Assembly (NCBI GenBank): GCA_030386875.1
Contig: CM059570.1
Span: 28,768,192 to 28,832,191, forward strand
Length of the DNA: 64,000 bases
Origin: Morinoia aosen
Lineage: Eukaryota > Arthropoda > Malacostraca > Amphipoda > Talitridae
Direction: 5' to 3'
Position 1 is the stretch's first letter, and each line of letters begins with the position of its first letter. The notes beneath the pieces are model-generated. The model worked only from the letters and a program-made list of their open reading frames with translations. It searched no databases and was not told the origin of the DNA. Below are positions 18,641 to 28,579 of this stretch, one piece after another. The translations under genes and the position numbers were made by a program.

Positions 18641-18959
18641 CGGGTGTCCCACAAAAATGTCACTGAGTTTTAATTGATTATATTTGCGCTTTAAATTTAC
18701 ATAGTTTAATTTTTATTTTTTCACAATGTAGTAAATTTTATTTTATTTTCGAATAATTTATGTTTTTGAAAATTTTTCAATAACCTCTTTACATTGATCG
18801 ATTAACTGAAACGGATAGAAAAACTAATTTTCGAAGGAAAACATTTCAAAACAATATTGATATTCTTCCTTATTTTGCACTTTCCAAAAAACCGAACAAA
18901 CAAAAACTTAAAAGAGTAACAAATCAATACATTAAATAAAGTTTAAATAAAAAAGTAAT

Positions 18960-19199
18960 TTAGTATCCTTCGACATACCCACCATTTCTCTCAAGGCAAG
19001 CATTACTTCTAGCCACCATTAAACGAAGAGTTGTGCGGATCATTTCACCGTTTTCTTTTAGTTCTTGAAACACTTCAACTTGTTGTCGAAGAATTATTAA
19101 TGATGGAGGTGATGTTTTGAAAACGCGTTCCTTCACAGTACGTAATGAGAAATGAAGAAGATCACCACTGTTGTTTTTAAACACTTTTCCTTTGAACAA
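18960..19199 (-). pseudogene. Transposase C-terminal remnant (mariner-like)
   Basis: A 79-residue frame containing FSLRTVKERVFKTSPPSL, EELK-like ELKENGEMIR, and LMVARSNACLERNGGYVE. This matches the pattern of the extreme C-terminus of a common arthropod mariner-related transposase: VK..VY....LE.L...I, followed by R...C....G.H.E. The DDE catalytic region is absent. Its upstream side is cut by the Penelope-like insertion at about 19210. Confidence 0.5.
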
Positions 19200-19215
19200 A
19201 TAATTAATGGAAATT

Positions 19216-19276
19216 CTTTAAATGGCAAACGTTTCGAAATCTCTGATCCCGTCATCAGTGATGTAAAACAAGGAAT
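19216..19276 (-). ncRNA. Hammerhead-ribozyme-like motif, inverted terminal copy
   Basis: On the minus strand: CTGATGA (19252-19258), one C, then GGGATC-AGA-GATTTC forming a 6-bp stem (two G-U pairs). This is followed by GAAAC and GTTTGCC. CTGATGA and GAAA are the conserved hammerhead core. ACGT after GAA could serve as a very short or intermolecular stem III. Hammerheads are known in Penelope-like terminal repeats. The extra base after CTGATGA is atypical. Confidence 0.5.
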
Positions 19277-19318
19277 AAAATACCTACTGTGAAATACCTT
19301 GTGAAATACCTACTGTGA

Positions 19319-20239
19319 ATGTATCGTTCACAGGAAGAGGCCCCAAAATTCTTTGACTACACAAATGGATATCACGCCAAGATAAATTTCTCAATAAAAA
19401 CTGAGCAGAATGATAAATTGCCATTTCTAGACTTTCTCGTAAAGAAAACTAATTCAACGTTCACCACCTCTGTTTGTAGAAAACCTACATTTACGAGATT
19501 ATGTACCAATTTCCTCAGTTGCATTTACATGGGTTATATTAAAACAAGTGTCACTACATTATTGCATAGAGCATACCGCATTTCAAATTCATATAAAATA
19601 TTTCATGACGAAGTGAAATATATCACAAAGTTACTAGTACAAAATAAATACCCTGTATCTTTAATTAACAATCTGGTTAAAAAATTTTTTAGACAAAAAA
19701 CTTTCCCCTCCGTGTACAATTCTGACTGCACCAAAGCAAAAAGTTGTCGTCGAGCTCTCTTTTTCGGGCTATCTTTCAAGGAGATAAGAAAGGATCTTTT
19801 ATCTCTGATACACTCTCATTTTCCTTTCATTGACGTGTTACCATTATATAGACATTTTTTTAAAATAAGTTTATTTTTCAATAGGAAATAGCGTTTGGAA
19901 GAGTGCCTGAGAAATGGTTCTGTCTACTTGCATAAATGTGATTGCTGCCTGCAGTCTTATGTTGGAAGTACCACACTCCAGCAATTGATTCGTCACAGCC
20001 AACACTCTGGTATCTCCCATAGAATCGGCCGTCCATACTCATCTCCCTCCCAGTCAGCCATCAGAGATCATTGCCATAGTTCAAACCACCCTTTCAAAAG
20101 TTCCAATTTCTCCATACTTTGTAGAACTGCAGAGGAATTTGACCTTAGAATTTTGGAATCATTGTTCATTTTTACCCATAAACCTCAGCTAAATAATGGT
20201 CAAAGGGCGATGAAATTAAATATTGCCCCAACTGTGTAA
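19319..20239 (+). pseudogene. Penelope-like RT C-terminus plus GIY-YIG endonuclease, one in-frame stop
   Basis: The frame is continuous from 19319 to 20239 except for a TAG at 19889-19891. The first part (190 residues) begins just after where the catalytic YVDD would be and includes DKLPFLDFLVKK, TSVCRKPTFTRLCTNF and LLHRAYRISNSYKIFHDEV, which are typical Penelope RT thumb motifs. The second part contains GSVYLHKCDCCLQSYVGST (a GIY-YIG core with YVGST), a His/Cys region and LESLFIFTHKPQLNNG, supplying the endonuclease glutamate and asparagine. The polymerase active site and N-terminus are missing, so the copy is dead. It lies between inverted terminal copies. Confidence 0.8.
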
Positions 20240-20489
20240 ATAAGAGTGTGTTGGAATGTGTGTGTGTTTTGTGTGCGTGTGTTTATGCAGTAATGTTACT
20301 TTGTGTGGATGTTATTGTGTGTTGGTTTGATTGCTAGAATTTAGGTGTATGTGTACGTATGGCTTCGAAAGTGTAAGAGAAATTGTGTTTTCATTTTTAA
20401 TGGTTAGGCAATGCTATTTTTCGACGTAGGTATAGCGATATTAATTTCTTATAGCTTTTTCGCAATTAATTCATTATCATTTTTTATTC

Positions 20490-20550
20490 CTTGTTTTACA
20501 GCACTGATGATGGAATCAGAGATTCCGTAACGTTTGCCATTAAAAGACTG
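20490..20550 (+). ncRNA. Hammerhead-ribozyme-like motif, 3' terminal copy
   Basis: CTGATGA at 20504-20510, one T, then GGAATC-AGA-GATTCC as a perfect 6-bp stem with an AGA loop (20512-20526). This is followed by GTAACGTTTGCC. The conserved GAAA is GTAA here, so this copy is probably inactive. ACAGCA upstream can pair in part with TGC downstream (stem I). Confidence 0.5.
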
Positions 20551-20924
20551 TTCCCTTTTATCTGGGTTCTTCTTTTCATTTTACGTATTAGATTTCCCTA
20601 AAAATCGCCCTTTTAATTCTATTAAATTAATCGAAAAGGAAACGAGATTTACTACATTGTGAAAAAAAAGACAATTCAAATATGTTAATTTGAAGTGGAG
20701 ATAGAATCAATTGAAAAGTCGGAGACATTTTTGTGGAACACCCCTATACATTCAATTACTATAATTGTTTCTATATTAATTAATTCAACAAGCACTGCAG
20801 CTGCAAGTCTACAAAATTTAATGACTTGACATAAATACACACCCAACCGCAACCGTAATTCAACATGCATTGAGCCACAAACCGGCGTTATGCATTACGT
20901 CATCGTGATACCTCCTGACACGGT

Positions 20925-21052
20925 CTGAACCCCGGCCCCAGCCCGGGCCCCGGCCCCGGCCGTGGTAAATTTGGTAGCCCCGGCCCCGGCCCGGCCCCGG
21001 CCATGACAAATTTGTTGACCCCGGCCCCGGCCAAATTTTCAACCCCGGTCGG
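20925..21052 (+). repeat. GGCCCC-rich minisatellite (right)
   Basis: Runs of CCCCGGCCCCGGCC separated by GTGGTAAATTTGGTAG, ATGACAAATTTGTTGA and AAATTTTCAA. It has the same strand orientation as the left block, so the two blocks are direct repeats even though the element termini are inverted. Confidence 0.85.
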
Positions 21053-21059
21053 TCTATAG

Positions 21060-21384
21060 TCACCAATATACAGCACTTATTAAATGCATGCACTGTCAAA
21101 ATCAGATTACACAACGAAGGGAACTCATTTTTGTTGCGCTTTTCTGTGGATCATTTTTTGTTTCAAAATTTTGCAAGGGGATTCGATATCAATGTGTAAT
21201 TTTCAGTTAAGGATGTTAATGTTAAGGTGTTTTAAAAACCAATGTCTCGACATTTCATGTTATCATGGAAATAAACTGTTTTTTTTTCTTTCTATTCTTA
21301 TCGAGGTTTTTGGCACGCCACTCTTTTGTGTGTTTTGTGGGGCTGATACGACGCACCCAAGTGTGCCAGCCATGACAGCCTTTA
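21060..21384. other. Region without recognised gene
   Basis: Contains GGAAATAAACTG and a T-rich tail at 21268-21300 that resembles 21900-21940 (see findings). No coding region seen. Confidence 0.4.
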
Positions 21385-21659
21385 AGGGCCGTTTACACTA
21401 GGGGACATTTCGGGCGTGAGGCGCGGCACGTGTAGACGAGGCTCACCACTCAGGCTCATATTTGTGTGTGTTTATACGAAGTTTCCTATTCGCTCTGATT
21501 GAATTCGTAATCCGCGGCACTCAAGAGCCTCGTAACTACCAGGGCAAATAGGGAACTTCGTATAAACACACACAAAAATGAACTCAGCGGTGAGCCGATG
21601 AGCCTCGTGCACACGTGTCGCGCCTCACGGCCGAAATGTCCCCTAGTGTAAACGGCCCT
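21385..21659. mobile_element. 275-bp MITE with TTA target duplication
   Basis: TTA at 21382-21384 and 21660-21662 flank termini AGGGCCGTTTACACTAGGGG and its complement CCCCTAGTGTAAACGGCCCT. Almost the whole element is an inverted repeat, including a second inner pair TTATACGAAGTTTCC/GGAACTTCGTATAA. A 3-bp TTA duplication and GGCC-starting termini fit a PIF/Harbinger-type MITE. No coding capacity. Confidence 0.75.
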
Positions 21660-21662
21660 TTA

Positions 21663-22251
21663 GTCAGCAATGTTTCAAGTAGATATTTCACTTCACTATC
21701 TCACCCGACCCTGTGAAAACTCAGAATGACTGACAATATTTAAGAATTTAAAGGACAAAATGGAAAATATCGAATGATTTAAGAAGAATCACAGTATATT
21801 CCTTTCAAAAACCTAAAAGACTGCAGACTTTTATAATGAAAATGTTTTCATTTTAAGATATTTTGAAAACCGATGATGGTACCTTTGTACCATCTATATT
21901 GGAAATAAAGTGTTTTTCTTTTTCTTTCTTTCTTTCTTTTCATCGTATGAAGCTTGGCCGCGTGGTGTAACTACCTCAATCGCTTGAACACGAGTTCAAA
22001 GGTGATAGGCCCAGATGTACTAAGATGCTCCTGAATAACTTCATGACACACACAAGTGCGGCAACATATCTCTGAGCGTACAAACTCCATACAGACTCCT
22101 GCAACAAGTGTTGCTGATTTTGTGGTTTGTCGTTAAAGTTATCAGTGAAATTTAGAAAGATAAAGAAAAAGTTGTTTCCAATAAAGTTGTTACAAAAAAC
22201 ATCATTGGGTTTTAAAATATCTGAACGTAAGGATTCCTAGTTGATATACTC
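21663..22251. other. Region without recognised gene
   Basis: AT-rich with a GATGGTAC-CTTT-GTACCATC hairpin near 21875-21895, followed by GGAAATAAAGTG and a T/C-rich tail to 21940. Possibly the 3' end of a retroelement. Confidence 0.4.
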
Positions 22252-22275
22252 ACATGGGTATCGTAATACCCATGT
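22252..22275 (+). other. Perfect hairpin next to the 44-bp satellite
   Basis: ACATGGGTAT (22252-22261), loop CGTA, ATACCCATGT (22266-22275). It sits about 10 bp before the first satellite unit. Confidence 0.6.
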
Positions 22276-22284
22276 CAATGGTTT

Positions 22285-24846
22285 GGAATAGTTTGGTTTG
22301 CCCCATCTGTCAATAACAGATGATTGAGGGAATAGTTTGGTTTGCCCCATCTGCCAATAACAGATGATTGAGGGAATAGTTTGGTTTGCCCCATCTGTCA
22401 ATAACAGATGATTGAGAGAATAGTTTGGTTTGCCCCATCTGTCAATAACAGATGATTGAGGGAATAGTTTGGTTTGCCCCATCTGTCAATAACAGATGAT
22501 TGAGAGAATAGTTTGGTTTGCCCCATCTGTCAATAACAGATGATTGAGGGAATAGTTTGGTTTGCCCCATCTGCCAATAACAGATGATTGAGGGAATAGT
22601 TTGGTTTGCCCCATCTGCCAATAACAGATGATTGAGGGAATAGTTTGGTTTGCCCCATCTGTCAATAACAGATGATTGAGAGAATAGTTTGGTTTGCCCC
22701 ATCTGTCAATAACAGATGATTGAGGGAATAGTTTGGCTTGTCCCATCTGTCAATAACAGATGATTGAGGGAATAGTTTGGTTTGCCCCATCTGTCAATAA
22801 CAGATGATGGAGGGAATAGTTTTGTTTGCCCCATCTGTCAATAACAGATGATTGAGGGAATAGTTTGGTTTGCCCCATCTGTCAATAACAGATGATTGAG
22901 GGAATAGTTTGGTTTGCCCCATCTGTCAATAACAGATGATTGAGGGAATAGTTTGGTTTGCCCCATCTGTCAATAACAGATGATTGAGGGAATAGTTTGG
23001 TTTGCCCCATCTGTCAATAACAGATGATTGAGGGAATAGTTTGGTTTGTCCCATCTGTCAATAACAGATGATTGAGGGAATAGTTTGGTTTGCCCCATCT
23101 GTCAATAACAGATGATTGAGGGAATAGTTTGGTTTGCCCCATCTGTCAATAACAGATGAGTGAGGGAATAGTTTGGTTTGCTCCATCTGTCAATAACAGA
23201 TGATTGAGGGAATAGTTTGGTTTGCCCATCTGTCAATAACAGATGGTTGAGGGAATAGTTTTATTTGCTCCATCTGTCAATAACAGATGATTGAGGGAAT
23301 AGTTTGGTTTGCCCCATCTGTCAATAACAGATGATTGAGGGAATAGTTTGGTTTGCTCCATCTGTCAATAACAGATGATTGAGGGAATAGTTTGGTTTGC
23401 CCCATCTGTCAATAACAGATGATTGAGGGAATAGTTTGGTTTGCTCCATCTGTCAATAACAGATGATTGAGGGAATAGTTTGGTTTGCCCCATCTGTCAA
23501 TAACAGATGATTGAGGGAATAGTTTGGTTTGCCCCATCTGCCAATAACAGATGATTGAGGGAATAGTTTGGTTTGCCCCATCTGTCAATAACAGATGATT
23601 GAGGGAATAGTTTGGTTTGCTCCATCTGTCAATAACAGATGATTGAGGGAATAGTTTGGTTTGCTCCATCTGTCAATAACAGATGATTGAGGGAATAGTT
23701 TGGTTTGCCCCATCTGTCAATAACAGATGATTGAGGGAATAGTTTGGTTTGCCCCATCTGCCAATAACAGATGATTGAGGGAATAGTTTGGTTTGCCCCA
23801 TCTGTCAATAACAGATGATTGAGGGAATAGTTTGGTTTGCTCCATCTGTCAATAACAGATGATTGAGGGAATAGTTTGGTTTGCCCCATCTGTCAATAAC
23901 AGATGATTGAGGGAATAGTTTGGTTTGCCCCATCTGTCAATAACAGATGATTGAGGGAATAGTTTGGTTTGTCCCATCTGTCAATAACAGATGATTGAGG
24001 GAATAGTTTGGTTTGCCCCATCTGTCAATAACAGATGATTGAGGGAATAGTTTGGTTTGCCCCATCTGTCAATAACAGATGATTGAGGGAATAGTTTGGT
24101 TTGCCCCATCTGTCAATAACAGATGAGTGAGGGAATAGTTTGGTTTGCTCCATCTGTCAATAACAGATGATTGAGGGAATAGTTTGGTTTGCCCATCTGT
24201 CAATAACAGATGGTTGAGGGAATAGTTTGGTTTGCTCCATCTGTCAATAACAGATGATTGAGGGAATAGTTTGGTTTGCCCCATCTGTCAATAACAGATG
24301 ATTGAGGGAATAGTTTGGTTTGCTCCATCTGTCAATAACAGATGATTGAGGGAATAGTTTGGTTTGCCCCATCTGTCAATAACAGATGATTGAGGGAATA
24401 GTTTGGTTTGCTCCATCTGTCAATAACAGATGATTGAGGGAATAGTTTGGTTTGCCCCATCTGTCAATAACAGATGATTGAGGGAATAGTTTGGTTTGCC
24501 CCATCTGCCAATAACAGATGATTGAGGGAATAGTTTGGTTTGCCCCATCTGTCAATAACAGATGATTGAGGGAATAGTTTGGTTTGCTCCATCTGTCAAT
24601 AACAGATGATTGAGGGAATAGTTTGGTTTGCCCCATCTGTCAATAACAGATGATTGAGGGAATAGTTTGGTTTGCCCCATCTGTCAATAACAGATGATTG
24701 AGGGAATAGTTTGGTTTGCCCCATCTGTCAATAACAGATGATTGAGGGAATAGTTTGGTTTGCCCCATCTGTCAATAACAGATGATTGAGGGAATAGTTT
24801 GGTTTGCCCCATCTGTCAATAACAGATGATTGAGGGAATAGTTTGG
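22285..24846 (+). repeat. 44-bp satellite with a hairpin in each unit, about 58 copies
   Basis: The unit consists of GGAATAGTTTGGTTTGCCCC followed by ATCTGTCAATAACAGATG and ATTGAG. CATCTGT-CAATA-ACAGATG is a perfect 7-bp stem in nearly every copy. Variants are TGCTCC, TGTCCC, CTGCCA and a TGCCCATC deletion. Two marker combinations (GATGAGTGAGGG followed by the deletion and GATGGTTGAGG) recur 967 bp apart at 23155 and 24122, showing a 22-unit segmental duplication. Short minus-strand open frames are artefacts. Confidence 0.95.
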
Positions 24847-25129
24847 AAAATTGATTCCCTCGTTGCGTACAAGTTGAGAAAAAAATACAATAGGAGCGAT
24901 AGTTGCCCAAGGTACAGTGACGAGGGCAGACATTATATATAAGCATAGTTCATGAGTGCAAATCAGGAATATTACAGGTTTCCAGAGGAGCATTATGTCC
25001 CCAAAATAAGTATTATAAGGTTAACATCGGCATCTTTGGGATGCTTTATTTCCAATCAAGCCTGATACATATGATCTTAGCATTGGTTTTTCAAATGTCT
25101 TATAACTAAGCCTATATATAGGACACCAT
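24847..25129. other. Region without recognised gene
   Basis: Between the 44-bp satellite and the SINE. The part nearest the SINE (about 25040-25129) may be its 3' body. Confidence 0.4.
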
Positions 25130-25300
25130 GACGGTTCCCCCGTAATGCCGGTACCCATTTCCGATACCTGGGTTGAGTGGGGTATTGTGCTTGAGCTTTC
25201 CCTTATACCCAACGGGGAAAATCTCCGCGCCAGCGCTGGGAACGAACCCGCGACTTCCAGCATACAAGTCCGATCCCTTAACCGCTGTGCCACGGAGAGC
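25130..25300 (-). mobile_element. tRNA-derived SINE
   Basis: Read on the minus strand from 25300: GCTCTCCG then TGGCACAGCGG, which fits the RNA polymerase III A box, and further on GGGTTCGTTCCC, which fits the B box. A body with GGGTATAAGGG and GGGTACCGGCATTACGGGGG follows. The 3' end is not fixed; homology may extend to about 25040. The acceptor stem does not close as in a functional tRNA. No target duplication found. Confidence 0.7.
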
Positions 25301-25557
25301 TATAATTCCACCAATGCGCTCCTCAAAGGGGATAACACGTAACGAAGGCTTCCAGTGAGAGCCGTGTCTCGTGTTAAAATTGATCGATTTTGATATTGTC
25401 TCTTTTAAAATATCATCGAAAGATCAGCAGTGTCTTCAAATCTAAACACTTTTAAAACGGCGTTGTCGAAGCTGACATAAATCCCTTAATTGCAAACACA
25501 ATGAAATGCTATGCTTTTTTTATCTCCTGTCGTGTATCAATGCCTCCAAAATCTATG

Positions 25558-25815
25558 CTCTCACCCGTCCGTGTCTCTCCCTCTCACCCGTCCGTGTCTC
25601 TCCCTCTCACCCGTCCGCCTCTCCCTCTCACCCGTCCGTGTCTCTCTCTCTCACCCGTCCGTGTCTCTCCCTCTCACCTGTCCGTGTCTCCCTCTCTCAC
25701 CCATCCGTGTCTCTCCCTCTCACCCGTCCGTGTCTCTCCCTCTCACCCGTCCGCCTCTCCCTCTCACCCGTCCGCCTCTCCCTCTCACCCGTCCGCCTCT
25801 CCCTCTCACCCACCA
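25558..25815 (+). repeat. 21/23-bp pyrimidine-rich minisatellite
   Basis: About 11-12 units of TCACCCGTCCGTGTCTCTCC followed by CTC, mixed with 21-bp TCACCCGTCCGCCTCTCCC units. The strand is strongly pyrimidine-biased. Confidence 0.9.
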
Positions 25816-25939
25816 ATTCTCCCCCGAACTTTCTCCTCAGGAATGTATGTGCGTCACACACACCACTCTCTTCCACCTGCTTCCCCACACTCCCCCCCCC
25901 CCCCATCTACACTGCTCTCGATTGCTAATGCCATACATT

Positions 25940-26935
25940 TGTCTCCTTTCATTGAGAAGAATCCGGCGTTTTGTTTGTTCCTTCCAAGTATCCCTTATTT
26001 CACTGACAATAATACGGGGTTTTTACGAATATGCCTTATTTCACTAAACAATAATACGGGGTTTTTACGAACATGCCTTATTTCACTGACAATAATACGG
26101 GGTTTTTACGAATATGCCTTATTTCACTAAACAATAGTACGGGGTTTTTACGAATATGCCTTATTTCACTAAACAATAGTACGGGGTTTTTACGAATATG
26201 CCTTATTTCACTAAACAATAATACGGGGTTTTTACGAATATGCCTTATTTCACTGACAATAATACGGGTTTTTTACGAATATGCCTTATTTCACTAAACA
26301 ATAATACGGGGTTTTTACGAATATGCCTTATTTCACTAAACAATAATACGGGGTTTTTACGAATATGCCTTATTTCACTGACAATAATACGGGTTTTTTA
26401 CGAATATGTCTTATTTCACTGACAATAATACGGGTTTTTTACGAATATGTCTTATTTCACAGACAATAATACGGGTTTTTTACGAATATGCCTTATTTCA
26501 CTAAACAATAATACGGGGTTTTTTACGAATATGTCTTATTTCACAGACAATAATACGGGTTTTTTACGAATATGTCTTATTTCACAGACAATAATACGGG
26601 GTCTTTACAAATATGCCTTATTTCACTGAGAAGAATACGGTGCTTTCATTTTATCTTTTCAATCTTTCTTGTTTCAAAGAGAACAATTTGGAGCTTTCTT
26701 TTTTTTCCTTTTATATATGCCAGGTTTCAATGAGAGAAGAAATGGGCGCCTATTTTTAGTCTTTTATACAAGCCTGATTTCTTTCGAGAAGAATTCGGCT
26801 CATTTATTGTGATTTTTTCATATTGCCTTACTTCGTTCAGAAGAATTCGGCGCAGTCATTCTGTTCCTAAAGTGTGCGTCTTATTTCATTGAGAAGAATT
26901 TGGCCTTTATTATGTTCCATTTATAAATGCCTCCT
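25940..26935 (+). repeat. 41/42-bp satellite with decayed flanks
   Basis: The core at 25985-26625 has about 15 units of AATAATACGGGGTTTTTACG then AATATGCCTTATTTCACT and GAC or AAAC. On both sides, older diverged and longer monomers are visible: CTCCTTTCATTGAGAAGAAT at 25950; then CTTATTTCATTGAGAAGAAT, GAGAAGAATTCGGC and similar from 26625 to about 26935. The core therefore looks like a recent amplification inside an older array. Confidence 0.85.
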
Positions 26936-27564
26936 TTTTATAAAGAAGAAGTCTGTCCTTGGTTTCGAGCATGATGCGTCCCTTTTAAAATAAGGGAACA
27001 CAATTTTGTTACGTTCGTATGTCGGAATACGGCGCGAATTTTTTTGTTTGGTCAAATATCTCGTCGAGTACGAGAATTTTTTCTTTCTGCTTCTATTTTC
27101 TTCTGTTAGCAATTAATTTGTTTTCTATTTATTTTCTTATCAAATTACTTTATTTTTGGTTTTGTTCCAAATTTAATGTTCACGTATACGGAATTAGTGA
27201 GTCTTCTGAACTTATCCTGTTGACCTTCTCTGCTTTCGTTCAATTTCTCAAGAATTGTCATAATTTCAAACACATAAAATTGAGCATCTATTTCTCTTCC
27301 TTAAACTGTGCCGGGAAAATGATCTTAGATGCTCAAAATATTCCATCCGTTTCTGCTAAAATCACTGTGCGGAATGAAGATATTTTTATTACCACCCTAG
27401 AAAATCAGCAGAAATTACAAAACGAGTAGGTTTGCACTGGTGATCAATTATCGAACGCAATTGGGTTTGAACGAATAAAAAAAGGTGAAAAAATCCCAAG
27501 AAGACGCGTCAGGCCGCAAGCAAATCTAGAGAATCTGTGTCTTTTTGGTGGGGGAAATTTATAT
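26936..27564. other. Region without recognised gene
   Basis: A 136-codon frame at 27019-27429 is AT-rich with a hydrophobic stretch (FYFLLLAINLFSIYFLIKLL) but no recognisable family. Its support as a gene is weak. Confidence 0.35.
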
Positions 27565-28068
27565 TTTTAGGCTAGGTTATTCTTTTTATGCTGTTATATT
27601 CCTTATGCCTCGTTATATTTTTTATGCTAAGTTATATTTTTCTCGCCAAGTTATATTTTTTATGCCTAGTTATATTTTTATGCCTAGTTATATTTTTTAT
27701 GCCAAGTTATATTTTTTATGCCTAGTTATATTTTTTATGCTAAGTTATATTTTTATGCCTAGTTATATTTTTTATGCTGAGTTATATTTTGTATGCCTAG
27801 TTATATTTTTATGCTGTTATATTTTTATGCATAGTTTTATTTTTTATGCTAAGTTATATTTTTTATGCCTAGTTATATTTTTTATGCTAAGTTATATTTT
27901 TATGCTTAGTTATATTTTTTATACTAAGTGATATTTTTTGTGCCTAGTTATATTTTTTATGCTAAGTTTATTTTTTATGCCTAGTTATATTTTTATGCTA
28001 AGTTATATTTTTAATGCCTAGTTATATTTTTTATGCCTAGTTATATTTTTTATGCTAAGTTATATTTT
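27565..28068 (+). repeat. 18-19-bp AT-rich minisatellite
   Basis: About 26 units of TATGCCTAGTTATATTTTT, alternating with TATGCTAAGTTATATTTTT. Unit length varies by one or two T residues. Confidence 0.9.
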
Positions 28069-28579
28069 TTAGAGTTAGGAATAATAACTCTACAGTTATT
28101 ATTTTTTAGCTTGTTTGGGCTATGTTAATTTTGGGTCTACGAGTCTTAGGCTTACGCAAGTTCTGAGTCTAATGAGTTTAAGAGACTTATAAATGAAGCC
28201 TCTCTAATTTTGTAGTTAGCCGCTCAAGTGTTCTTCGGATAACACTGCATTTCTGTTCTAAAAAAACTGTCTGTTGTAAAAACTAATGAGTCTCCCTTGG
28301 AAAATGACATGGGCTCTCTAAATATCGGCGTCAATCTTCTAATAAGTAGCAATGCTTTTCCCAGAAATAATATTTTCACGGGATTACCGTTGCTCTTTTC
28401 GTCTTGTAAGCCTTCCCCTTTTAAAGCCACATTTAACGCACCACGGCGATGGTACCTGGACACGAAAGTAACCAAAGTCATAGGAAATACCGTCACTGGA
28501 GTAACGCCTACACATCACATTCACCTTTGATTTATACATCTTATACAAACCTCAACTACGTATAAGTTGTAGAGTTCAT
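28069..28579. other. Region without recognised gene
   Basis: Short frames on both strands (28224-28530) with no family resemblance. An AATAACTCTA-CAG-TTATTATT imperfect inverted repeat lies at about 28080-28100. Confidence 0.4.

Larger units (their letters stand above)
19216..20560 (+). mobile_element. Penelope-like retroelement, 5' truncated, with inverted terminal copies
   Basis: An interrupted ORF (19319-20239) encodes the RT thumb region and a GIY-YIG endonuclease. It is bounded by two inverted copies of a roughly 60-bp terminal sequence: 19216-19276 (minus) and 20483-20545 (plus). Both contain AATGGCAAACG...ATCTCTGAT...CATCAGTG...TGTAAAACAAGGAATA in complementary orientation. Inverted partial terminal repeats and 5' truncation are known for Penelope-like elements. 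Confidence 0.75.
18641..20746 (-). mobile_element. Mariner-like DNA transposon remnant with long terminal inverted repeats, hosting a Penelope-like insertion
   Basis: The left terminus CGGGTGTCCCACAAAAATGT at 18641 is matched in inverse by ACATTTTTGTGGAACACCCC ending at 20746. Inner inverted matches extend over about 150 bp, for example TTTTTTCACAATGTAGTAAA on the left and its complement near 20653-20668. Flanking TATA on both sides fits a TA target duplication. A transposase C-terminal remnant lies at 18960-19199 on the minus strand. The rest of the transposase is missing. Family placement within IS630-Tc1-mariner is by resemblance only. Confidence 0.6.
16286..21059. mobile_element. Composite mobile island with 11-bp flanking direct repeat and inverted ends
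   Basis: TCACCAATATA is present at 16275-16285 and 21060-21070. Inside it the left end begins GACCGACTGGGG, preceded by TATA. The right end is CCCCGGTCGGTCTATAG, so the termini are inverted (TATAGACCGAC). Next to each terminus lies a GGCCCC-rich block. Between these lie a foldback element, a mariner-like remnant and a Penelope-like element. A 9-11 bp duplication fits Mutator-like transposons, but no transposase is visible. Alternatively, the original element was only the GC-rich ends and the interior came later. Confidence 0.5.

Noticed and set aside
22285..24846. Possible CRISPR-like array (palindromic repeats at regular spacing)
   Set aside because: Spacer positions are as conserved as the repeats, so it is a plain tandem satellite, and the genome is eukaryotic.
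25228..25300. tRNA gene on the minus strand
   Set aside because: A and B boxes are good, but the acceptor and anticodon stems do not close and SINE body sequence follows.
27019..27429. 136-codon open frame with a hydrophobic stretch
   Set aside because: AT-rich, no homology recognised and next to decayed satellite; T-rich codons alone give an apparent membrane segment.
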